Shown piece by piece: positions 1-5,771 of a stretch of DNA of 6,979 bases. Every line of letters begins with the position of its first letter. The stretch's first letter is position 1. The DNA comes from an uncultured Eubacterium sp. (GTDB lineage Bacteria > Bacillota > Clostridia > Oscillospirales > Acutalibacteraceae): assembly GCA_905233805.1 (NCBI GenBank), contig CAJOER010000089.1, positions 1 through 6,979 of the forward strand, read 5' to 3'. The notes beneath the pieces were generated by a model. That model was not told where the DNA came from. It ran no database searches and worked only from the letters and a program-made list of their open reading frames with translations. The translations under genes were made by a program, and so were the position numbers.

Positions 1-1615
1 ATCCGCCCATAAGATTATCTGCGCGCAGGAAATCACTCACATAGGTTTCAAGCTCGCCCGCGCCTACGCCCATAGCGTGAGCGTATTCGCAGAGATAATA
101 CGGCTTTGAGTACCATTTTTTTGCAAGGCCTTTTCCGTCGGCAAGCTTTTTCATCTTATTCTGCCACGGGTACATCTGGGATATTACGTCGTAGGCAAAG
201 CGTTTTGTTCTGACTACTCCCTCGTAGTGAACGGGTATGGGCGTAACCTTTTTAAGCTCGTCATAGCAGGCGTCTTGATTTGAATAACCCCACGCCTCGT
301 TACCGAGCGACCACATTGTGATACTCGGGTGGTTTTTATCGCGCTCGAACATACGCATTACGCGGTCGATATAGCGCGGCTTCCACTCGGGATTATGGGA
401 GCAGGCGCCCGCCTTGAGAGGACCTTCGCGCATACAGCCGTGGGTTTCAATATCAGCCTCGTCTACAACGTAAACGCCGTATTCGTCGCATAAATCAATA
501 AAAATCGGGTCGGGAGGATAGTGTGAGGTACGGACGCAGTTTACGTTATATTCCTTGAATATTTTAACGTCGCGCTCCATATCCTCTACTGACATAGTAT
601 ATCCCTTTTTCGGGTCGGTATCGTGATGATTTACGCCGAGAAGCTTAATCTTTTCGTTATTGAAATAAAATACGTTACCCTTAATTTCAATATGCTTAAA
701 GCCGATATTACGGCGGATAAGCTCAGTCTTTTTTCCGTTTTCATAAAGGGTGAGATAAAGCGTATATAAATTCGGAATTTCTGCGCTCCACTCAAGAACG
801 TCGAGTCCGCTGAATTTAAGCTTTCCGTTTTCAAACTTTCCCGAACAAAAGCTTTTGCCGTCAGAACAGAGCTCGCCTGAAAGCTCAGCCTCTCCCTCGA
901 TGTCAGCAATAATTTCAAGGTCGTACCTTCCGTTTTCATACGCGGTTTTAACCTCAAAATCGCGGACGAACGCGCCCTCGTATTTATAGAGAAGAACGTC
1001 GCGGAAAATGCCGTTATTCCTGAACATATCCTGACATTCAAGGTAGGTTCCGTTTGAGAATTTATGAACGAGCGCAACAAGCTCGTTTTCGCCGTTTACT
1101 GTAAAATCGGTAATATCGAACTCGCTCGTATTATGACTTCCCTCGCTGTAACCGACGTACTTTCCGTTAACGTATACGTCAAGCGCGCCCGCAACCCCGA
1201 GGAAGGATAAGATATATTTTGTATTCCCGTCCGCGCTGAAATGAGTTCTGTAAACGCCTGCCGAACAGTTAGTCGGGAATTTCGGCGGGTCGCACTTGAA
1301 TTCATAAACCGCGTTGATATAGCACGGGTTTTCATATCCCGTGAACTGCCAGCAGGACGGGACGGTAATCTTATCAAACGTTTCTTTTTCCGTATCAAAG
1401 CGCACGGGAAGAGCACTTACCTTATTATAGTAAGCAAAGTCCCACTCGCCCGATAGCACATCGACGGAATCGGATTTATACCGCTCGCTTCTTATATCCG
1501 TTTTATCAAGCGCCGCCTTGCTTTTAAACGGAATAAAATAAGAACGGGATTTAAGGACGTTATCCTTAAACACGTCGAAATTTTTATAATTATCGTTATT
1601 GAAGTTATATAGCAT
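1..1615 (-). CDS. lacZ: LacZ-type beta-galactosidase (GH2), N-terminal 538 residues, runs off the left edge
   Basis: This enzyme should hydrolyse terminal beta-D-galactosides such as lactose or N-acetyllactosamine. The frame reads open from ATG at 1615 to the edge, so the C-terminal part is missing. The order is a jelly-roll sugar-binding domain (about residues 50-215), an immunoglobulin-like domain (about 217-310) and a TIM barrel (from about 315). Signatures seen are GVNHHD (327-332), RTSHYP (362-367), DEADIETHG (385-393), LGNE with acid/base E440, and CEYAHAMG (509-516) with nucleophile E510. E. coli LacZ has the matching residues at 461 and 537. The N-terminus MLYNFNND is hydrophilic with no signal peptide, so it is probably cytoplasmic. 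The start is supported by GGGTGA at 1621-1626 and a promoter just upstream. LacZ and EbgA long forms share these motifs, so the symbol is by family and the true substrate is unknown. Confidence 0.93.
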   Translation of the reverse strand, partial: MLYNFNNDNYKNFDVFKDNVLKSRSYFIPFKSKAALDKTDIRSERYKSDSVDVLSGEWDFAYYNKVSALPVRFDTEKETFDKITVPSCWQFTGYENPCYINAVYEFKCDPPKFPTNCSAGVYRTHFSADGNTKYILSFLGVAGALDVYVNGKYVGYSEGSHNTSEFDITDFTVNGENELVALVHKFSNGTYLECQDMFRNNGIFRDVLLYKYEGAFVRDFEVKTAYENGRYDLEIIADIEGEAELSGELCSDGKSFCSGKFENGKLKFSGLDVLEWSAEIPNLYTLYLTLYENGKKTELIRRNIGFKHIEIKGNVFYFNNEKIKLLGVNHHDTDPKKGYTMSVEDMERDVKIFKEYNVNCVRTSHYPPDPIFIDLCDEYGVYVVDEADIETHGCMREGPLKAGACSHNPEWKPRYIDRVMRMFERDKNHPSITMWSLGNEAWGYSNQDACYDELKKVTPIPVHYEGVVRTKRFAYDVISQMYPWQNKMKKLADGKGLAKKWYSKPYYLCEYAHAMGVGAGELETYVSDFLRADNLMGG

Positions 1616-1632
1616 AATAATCACCCGATTCA

Positions 1633-1661
1633 ATTATATTACAATAAGCTAAATGAGTCAA
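1633..1661 (-). promoter_or_regulatory. Sigma-A-type promoter of the beta-galactosidase gene
   Basis: On the minus strand a -35 TTGACT (1656-1661, 5 of 6 to consensus) and a perfect -10 TATAAT (1633-1638) are separated by exactly 17 bp. Transcription would start near 1626, right at the GGGTGA ribosome binding site, leaving a leader of only about 11 nt. The -35 abuts the T-tract of the preceding terminator, so this gene should be transcribed on its own. No operator inverted repeat is evident. Confidence 0.75.
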
Positions 1662-1662
1662 T

Positions 1663-1689
1663 AAAAAAGGAAGGGCAAGCCCTTCCTTT
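1663..1689 (-). terminator. Intrinsic terminator of the alcohol dehydrogenase gene
   Basis: A perfect 11-bp stem pairs 1666-1676 (AAAGGAAGGGC) with 1679-1689 across a 2-base loop; opening the last pair gives a more realistic 4-base loop. On the minus strand a run of T (1663-1668) follows the stem. It begins 10 nt after the dehydrogenase stop codon. The other orientation has only a short T run, so it is judged one-directional. Confidence 0.88.
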
Positions 1690-1699
1690 AAGTATTCAA

Positions 1700-2870
1700 T
1701 TAAGCCATGAATTTTCTGATAACTGCTTCACAGTCGGCGGCATCCATAATCTTGGGTACGGGATAACCCGGGTTACCCTCTTTAAGAGCGCGCTTTACAA
1801 GAGTAGGCATATCCTCTTCCTTAATGAAGTCAAACTTCTCGGGAATATTCATAGCGGCGTTCATTCTTCTTACCTCTGCGATAAACGCCTTGCCCTTTTC
1901 CTCAACCGACATTGACGGCGTTGTAATACCTATAATATCGGCAAGCTTTGCGAGCTGAGGATAAGCGGTATCGCCGTAGTAATCAAGCACATACGGAAGA
2001 ATAACCGCATTTGCAAGACCGTGAGGCGTACCGTAAAGTCCGCCGAGGTTATGCGCAATTGCGTGAACGTATCCTACAAATGCCTGCGTAAACGCGCAGC
2101 CTGCAAGATACGAGCCTTTGAGCATATTGCCTCTTGCCTCCAAATCCTTTCCGTCTGCATAGGCTTTTTCAAGATTCTCATGGATTAACTTGGTAGCGTC
2201 CTCTGCATACTTTAATGTAGCTTTTGTGTTGCTTTTACCGATGTACGCCTCAACTGCGTGAGTAAGCGCGTCCATACCTGTTGTCGATGTTATGTGCGGC
2301 GGCAGACCTACAGTCAAAGACGGGTCAAGCACCGCGTATCTCGGACGGAGACAGATATCGTTAATCGCGTTTTTCTCATGAGTTTCGGGGTCGGTAACTA
2401 CTGCTGCAACGGTTGTTTCGGAGCCTGTACCTTACCTTAAGGTAACCGCGCATTGCGCGAACCTGCTGCTTCGGCTTAACAACTCTTGCGGCCGCTGCTT
2501 TTGCACAGTCCATAGGCGAGCCGCCGCCGAAAGCAATAACGCCCTGACAGCCGTTTGAAACGTAAAGCTCTCTGCACTCTTCGATATTCGGAATAGTCGG
2601 GTTAGGCTGAACTCCGTCATATACGACGTAATCGATACCTACCTCTTTAAGCTTTTCGAATAACGGGTCAAGAAGGTTAAGGCTCATAAGTCCTTTATCG
2701 GTAACAACAAGGATTTTTGTAAGGCCTTTGCCCTTGATAAACTCGGGAAGTTCCAATACCGAACCGTTGCCTTCAAGAAGCTGAGGCTCGGACCAGTCGA
2801 GGAAGAGCATTGCAAACTTAAAAACTCTCTGATAGACTCTGTACCAGCATTTTGTAAGTGACCAAAGCAT
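1700..2870 (-). pseudogene. Iron-containing alcohol dehydrogenase, broken by an internal deletion and frameshift
   Basis: The intact family (Fe-ADH, FucO-like) reduces aldehydes to alcohols with NAD(P)H in fermentation, using a divalent iron. The N-terminal part runs from ATG 2870 (AGGAGA ribosome binding site at about 2878-2883, 8 nt upstream) to about residue 147 and contains the GGGSPMD nucleotide-binding motif (115-121). The remainder lies in another frame, from GTGSETT to the stop at 1700-1702. It keeps the expected metal ligands: Asp and His of GMDALTH, His of YVHAIAH and His of GTPHG. Between KVR and GTGSETT the family usually has about 13 residues of the type KKLPTLFAVPTTA. Their absence, plus two bases, means a loss of about 41 bp, which accounts exactly for the frame change and would restore a normal protein of about 403 residues. 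An upstream in-frame ATG at 2912 has no ribosome binding site and lies in the promoter. Promoter and terminator look intact, suggesting recent inactivation or an assembly error. Confidence 0.88.
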
Positions 2871-2900
2871 AGAAATATCTCCTTTCTTTATAATGAATAT

Positions 2901-2929
2901 ATTATATAACAAAAATATAACATTTGCAA
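2901..2929 (-). promoter_or_regulatory. Sigma-A-type promoter of the alcohol dehydrogenase gene
   Basis: On the minus strand a -35 TTGCAA (2924-2929, 4 of 6) and a perfect -10 TATAAT (2901-2906) are spaced by 17 bp. The predicted start near 2894 gives a leader of about 24 nt containing the AGGAGA ribosome binding site. The -35 is palindromic and coincides with the -35 of the divergent sialidase promoter. Confidence 0.72.
2904..2922. repeat. Direct repeat ATATAACA x2 in the divergent promoter region
   Basis: ATATAACA occurs at 2904-2911 and again at 2915-2922, a period of 11 bp or about one helical turn, so both copies face the same side of the DNA. They lie in the -10/-35 spacer of the dehydrogenase promoter. 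A single copy also lies in the ferredoxin promoter (5739-5746). The region is very AT-rich, so chance is possible and an operator role is only a suggestion. Confidence 0.4.
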
Positions 2930-2951
2930 TAGCGAATAATTATGATATAAT
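2924..2951 (+). promoter_or_regulatory. Sigma-A-type promoter of the sialidase gene
   Basis: On the plus strand a perfect -10 TATAAT lies at 2946-2951. TTGCAA at 2924-2929 is the best -35 with a 16-bp spacer; TTTGCA at 2923-2928 would give 17 bp and scores equally (4 of 6). Transcription would begin near 2958, leaving a leader of about 15 nt that starts at the AAGGAG ribosome binding site (2959-2964). The -35 is shared with the dehydrogenase promoter on the other strand. Confidence 0.68.
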
Positions 2952-2972
2952 AATATTTAAGGAGTTGATTTT

Positions 2973-4244
2973 ATGTCAGACGCTAAAATTCTTTTCGGAA
3001 AGGATAACGGCTTTGAATACCGTATTCCCTCTATCGTTAACGCAAACGGCGTCCTTGTAGCTGCGGCGGATAACGGAAGAAGCGGAATGGACTGGGGCTA
3101 TATAGAGGTTTGCGTCAGGCGAAGCTTTGACGGCGGCGAAACGTGGAGCGAACCCCGGACCGTTGCAGCACCTCCCGCGCGCTCGGTAAGCGGCGACGAA
3201 GAAAATACAAAATCAGCATTTTTCATTGACCCGTGTATGGCTGTTGCACCTAACGGGGATATAGTTATGCTCGTTACCTTCTTCCCCGAATCAAAAGGCG
3301 TTCACAATATGAAATATCTTGAAAAAAAGAAGATTGCTTTCACGCGTTTTGACGGAATAAAATGCCCGATAGTTTACGACCGTGACGGAAACTATTTTAT
3401 AGTTCTTGATAACGGCGCGGTAATTGACAAAGGCAAGGCGAAAACCGCATATAACTTAAAGGGCATAGGCGAGCTTTACAAGGGCGAGGAATACGTCGGC
3501 AATATCTATCTCAACGGCGCTCAGGGAAAATCCGACGGTGAGACTGAAACGACCTTCGGCGCTCCGCTGAAATCCCCGAAAAGAAGCTATATTTTCCTTC
3601 TTAAATCGAGCGATAACGGCGAAACATGGAGCGAACCCGTTGACATAACTCCGCATATTCTCAGAGAAGATGACGGCGCGTTTATCGGCGTATCGCCGGG
3701 ATGCGGACTTACCACCGAAACGGGAAGAATGTTAATTCCACTTTACACCGAAAACGGAACGGTCTGCATTTACTCGGACAACAACGGCGAAAGCTGGCTG
3801 AGAAATCACCGTATCCCCTATACGGGCAATAAGGATGAGTGGACGATGATTGAAGCGCCCGACGGAAGAATTTACGGCTACGGACGCGACGACGGAAAAA
3901 TCCCCGCTACGATTTCGTTTGACCACGGTATCACCTGGGCTAAGAGCGACAGACCTCCGATTAAGTCACCGAAATGCCAGAAAAGCGCGCTTGTTATGGG
4001 CGACAAGGTACTGCTTTCTCACCCGAGCGGTAAAGAGAGAAGCAACGGCGTTATCTCAATAGGCGAGTTTTCCTACGACAAGAGAAACAGGTTCCGCGGA
4101 ATCAAGTGGACGGAGGAGGAAATCGAAGTTAACCGTTCGTTTTTCGCTTACTCATGTCTTGTAAAAATCGACGACAAGACCTTCGGCATTCTTTATGAGA
4201 ACAAACCGAGCGGCGAGATTGTATTCAAAAAATATGAGATATAA
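2973..4244 (+). CDS. GH33 sialidase (exo-alpha-sialidase), no signal peptide
   Basis: The 423-residue protein should release terminal sialic acids from glycoconjugates. It shows a YRIP motif with the first triad arginine (R17), and Asp boxes SFDGGETW (51-58), SSDNGETW (212-219), a degenerate SDNNGESW (268-275) with Asn for Asp, and SFDHGITW (315-322). Candidate catalytic residues, spaced as in known GH33 enzymes, are acid/base D40, E294, arginines R305 and R356, and nucleophile Y393. Residues of about 128-205, containing GNIYL, resemble the insert seen in NanI/NanB-type clostridial and pneumococcal sialidases. There is no signal peptide, lectin domain or anchor, so it is probably cytoplasmic and acts on imported oligosaccharides. 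The start has AAGGAG 8 nt upstream. It diverges from the broken dehydrogenase and converges on the secreted protein gene. Hydrolytic versus intramolecular trans-sialidase activity cannot be decided here. Confidence 0.93.
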   Translation: MSDAKILFGKDNGFEYRIPSIVNANGVLVAAADNGRSGMDWGYIEVCVRRSFDGGETWSEPRTVAAPPARSVSGDEENTKSAFFIDPCMAVAPNGDIVMLVTFFPESKGVHNMKYLEKKKIAFTRFDGIKCPIVYDRDGNYFIVLDNGAVIDKGKAKTAYNLKGIGELYKGEEYVGNIYLNGAQGKSDGETETTFGAPLKSPKRSYIFLLKSSDNGETWSEPVDITPHILREDDGAFIGVSPGCGLTTETGRMLIPLYTENGTVCIYSDNNGESWLRNHRIPYTGNKDEWTMIEAPDGRIYGYGRDDGKIPATISFDHGITWAKSDRPPIKSPKCQKSALVMGDKVLLSHPSGKERSNGVISIGEFSYDKRNRFRGIKWTEEEIEVNRSFFAYSCLVKIDDKTFGILYENKPSGEIVFKKYEI

Positions 4245-4274
4245 AAAAATGCTTGGGATACCCCAAGCATTTTT
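4245..4274. terminator. Bidirectional intrinsic terminator between sialidase and the secreted FN3 protein gene
   Basis: A 13-bp stem pairs 4245-4257 (AAAAATGCTTGGG) with 4262-4274 around the loop ATAC. The A-rich and T-rich ends give a U-tract in both directions. It starts directly after the sialidase stop and ends 6 nt before the stop of the convergent gene, so it serves both. Confidence 0.93.
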
Positions 4275-4280
4275 ATTTAA

Positions 4281-5453
4281 TCACTTTTTATATTTTACTG
4301 CAAATTTTTGTTTGAATATATCTTTCGGACGGTATGAAGCATACCAGTTGTCAAAAAGAAAGCGTTTATATGTTTTATTACCTTTGGTAAGTCCGAAGCA
4401 GTTGGAATCAATATAGCCTTCTATCCTGCCGTCCATAATATACGGAACGCCCTGCAGATATATTACAGGCCATTTATGGACGGGACGGCTTCCCGAACGG
4501 TTCTGGAAATTACCGTCCGCCATCCAGATGAAGTTATCATACTTCTTCGTTTCCCCGAAAAGCGCGTCAACGCATTTATTAAAGTTGATGGTAAAGTAGT
4601 AACAGCTTGCAAAACTCTGCGCATGTTTTTTATGCCACTTATAAATCGCATGAAGGCGGTCGTAAGTGGTGTCATACTTTTTAATATCAACCTTTTTCTT
4701 TGTCAGCTTCAAAATATCTTTTCTGCCGGAAAGGTCGGTTTTATTGACGTTGACCATCTCTTTGAAGGAACAGCCTTTTTTGACCTTCATTTCCTTCTTT
4801 TCGCAAAACGGCGAAACATAATTGATTTTGTCAACAACTCTGAACGGGCATACTTTGACATAGTAAGTATATGCACCGAGGCCTTTCAGCGTTGTCGACG
4901 TTGTATCGGCGCCGAAAACAAGAGTAGACGTATTTTTATCGGCGAACTTTTTGCTCGTCGTATACTGCAATATATAGCCGCCCGCGCCCTTAACAGCCTT
5001 CCATGTTACGTTCAGTTTTCCCTTTGAAGGATATGTAAGTTTTGTAATCTTACTCTTTTCAAGTGGCATAGGAAGATTAAGCGCAGCGGATTCGCCGAAA
5101 TACTTCTTACCGTTTTTCTTTACAAACGTTCTTATTTTTATCTTTCTTATATCGCTTTGCTCAAGGTCGCTGAGAGTAAAACTCTTTGACTTTGTATAGC
5201 CTTTGCTTATATACTTTTTATCTTTTTTGCTGTATACAAGGACCTGAAAACCCGAATTGTATTTCAGCTTTCCTTTCAGCTTCCATTTTATCTTTGCGGT
5301 TTTTTCGCTGTATGTTGATACGGTTATGCCGTGAGGCGCGGGATAGGTGTTTACTTTTGCAAACGCCTGAGCCGAGTACGACATTATTCCCGAAAGAAGG
5401 GTAAGCGAAAGGAGCAAAGAAAGCGCTCTTTTTATTTTATCCGTTTTAAACAT
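4281..5453 (-). CDS. Secreted protein with two FN3-like domains and a transglutaminase-like domain
   Basis: This 390-residue protein is predicted to be exported. Residues 1-32 form a signal peptide: a Lys/Arg-rich start, a hydrophobic core LSLLLSLTLLSGIM, and cleavage after AQA (30) or AFA (32). Two fibronectin-type-III-like beta domains follow, at about 37-128 (GITVSTYSEKTAKIKWKL) and 133-225 (KLNVTWKAVKGAGGYILQYT). The C-terminal part (about 255-380) fits a transglutaminase/papain-like fold with candidate triad C294 (NKCVDAL), H326 (VHKWPVIY) and D341 (YIMDGR). The 32 and 15 residue spacings suit that superfamily, but overall similarity is weak and activity is unproven. It is lysine-rich with no LPXTG or other anchor, so it is likely released or loosely cell-wall bound. 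GAGGGA at 5459-5464 is the ribosome binding site, 5 nt from ATG. The ferredoxin terminator lies immediately upstream and I see no clear promoter of its own. The native substrate is unknown. Confidence 0.85.
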   Translation of the reverse strand: MFKTDKIKRALSLLLSLTLLSGIMSYSAQAFAKVNTYPAPHGITVSTYSEKTAKIKWKLKGKLKYNSGFQVLVYSKKDKKYISKGYTKSKSFTLSDLEQSDIRKIKIRTFVKKNGKKYFGESAALNLPMPLEKSKITKLTYPSKGKLNVTWKAVKGAGGYILQYTTSKKFADKNTSTLVFGADTTSTTLKGLGAYTYYVKVCPFRVVDKINYVSPFCEKKEMKVKKGCSFKEMVNVNKTDLSGRKDILKLTKKKVDIKKYDTTYDRLHAIYKWHKKHAQSFASCYYFTINFNKCVDALFGETKKYDNFIWMADGNFQNRSGSRPVHKWPVIYLQGVPYIMDGRIEGYIDSNCFGLTKGNKTYKRFLFDNWYASYRPKDIFKQKFAVKYKK

Positions 5454-5466
5454 ATCATTCCCTCAT

Positions 5467-5498
5467 AAAAAATCAACCGCACCTTTTAGGGTGCGGTT
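5467..5498 (-). terminator. Intrinsic terminator after the ferredoxin gene
   Basis: A 9-bp stem pairs 5475-5483 (AACCGCACC) with 5490-5498 around the loop TTTTAG (plus-strand sense). On the minus strand it is followed by GA and six T (5467-5472). It begins 13 nt after the ferredoxin stop and ends 2 nt before the ribosome binding site of the next gene on the same strand. It could therefore act as an attenuator for the secreted protein gene. Confidence 0.9.
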
Positions 5499-5511
5499 CT
5501 TTTTAAAGCTA

Positions 5512-5682
5512 TTAACCCTGAGCAGGTGCGCCAACAGGACAAACGCCTTCACAAGCACCGCATTCGATGCAAGCATCAGCATCAATCGCGAACTTATCGT
5601 CGCCTTCAGAAATAGCGCCAACAGGACATTCCGCAGCACAAGCACCGCAGGAAATGCAATCGTCGTTAATTACATATGCCAT
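5512..5682 (-). CDS. 2[4Fe-4S] ferredoxin, 56 residues
   Basis: This is a small cytoplasmic low-potential electron carrier of the clostridial type, typically partnering pyruvate:ferredoxin oxidoreductase and hydrogenases in anaerobes. Two classical cluster motifs CxxCxxCxxxCP are present, with cysteines at 9, 12, 15, 19 and at 38, 41, 44, 48, so both clusters can be built. The length matches the family (about 55-60). The start at 5682 is set by a perfect AGGAGG at 5691-5696, 8 nt upstream. The frame is open further, to an ATG at 5766, but that extension is not ferredoxin-like and covers the promoter. The gene has its own promoter and terminator and lies 89 bp downstream of ricT, with no evident terminator between, so some read-through from ricT is possible. 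Confidence 0.97.
   Translation of the reverse strand: MAYVINDDCISCGACAAECPVGAISEGDDKFAIDADACIECGACEGVCPVGAPAQG
5528..5649 (-). repeat. Internal duplication within the ferredoxin gene
   Basis: Two DNA words recur in register 87 bp (29 codons) apart: GCGCCAACAGGACA at 5528-5541 and 5615-5628, and CACAAGCACCGCA at 5550-5562 and 5637-5649 (plus-strand sense). They encode the matching CPVGA and CGAC parts of the two cluster motifs. This reflects the ancient half-domain duplication of this family, kept unusually similar at nucleotide level. Confidence 0.85.
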
Positions 5683-5731
5683 AATATTTTCCTCCTGATG
5701 TAATAATAAAGAAAGTTTCCTTTTCCTATCA

Positions 5732-5760
5732 AATATAAATATAACAAATACATTTGTAAA
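5732..5760 (-). promoter_or_regulatory. Sigma-A-type promoter of the ferredoxin gene
   Basis: On the minus strand a -35 TTTACA (5755-5760, 5 of 6) and a -10 TATATT (5732-5737, 5 of 6) are spaced by 17 bp. Transcription would start near 5725, with a leader of about 43 nt ahead of the AGGAGG site. A short inverted repeat CATTT-TAC-AAATG overlaps the -35. The region is AT-rich and other -10-like words exist nearby. Confidence 0.6.
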
Positions 5761-5771
5761 ATGCAAGTGTT

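Noticed and set aside
631..1416. Open frames of 149 and 106 codons on the minus strand inside the beta-galactosidase region
   Set aside because: They are in another frame than the clear GH2 protein, show no family motifs and have no ribosome binding sites.
2376..2440. Programmed frameshifting in the dehydrogenase gene
   Set aside because: There is no slippery heptamer or downstream structure at the break, and residues of the NAD-binding region are missing, so a shift alone would not give a normal enzyme.
2894..2912. ATG at 2912 as the dehydrogenase start
   Set aside because: It overlaps the -35/-10 region, has no ribosome binding site, and adds residues absent from the family; ATG 2870 has AGGAGA at good spacing.
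2895..2912. A Rex-type redox operator near the dehydrogenase promoter
   Set aside because: Only a TTGTTA half-site is visible; the second half does not match the TTAACAA pattern.
4476..5027. A 183-codon plus-strand frame
   Set aside because: It is antisense to the signal-peptide FN3 protein gene, has no ribosome binding site and its translation looks like a reverse shadow.
5701..5730. A structured riboswitch-like leader upstream of ferredoxin
   Set aside because: The leader is only about 43 nt, with one weak interrupted purine/pyrimidine stem and no recognisable motif.
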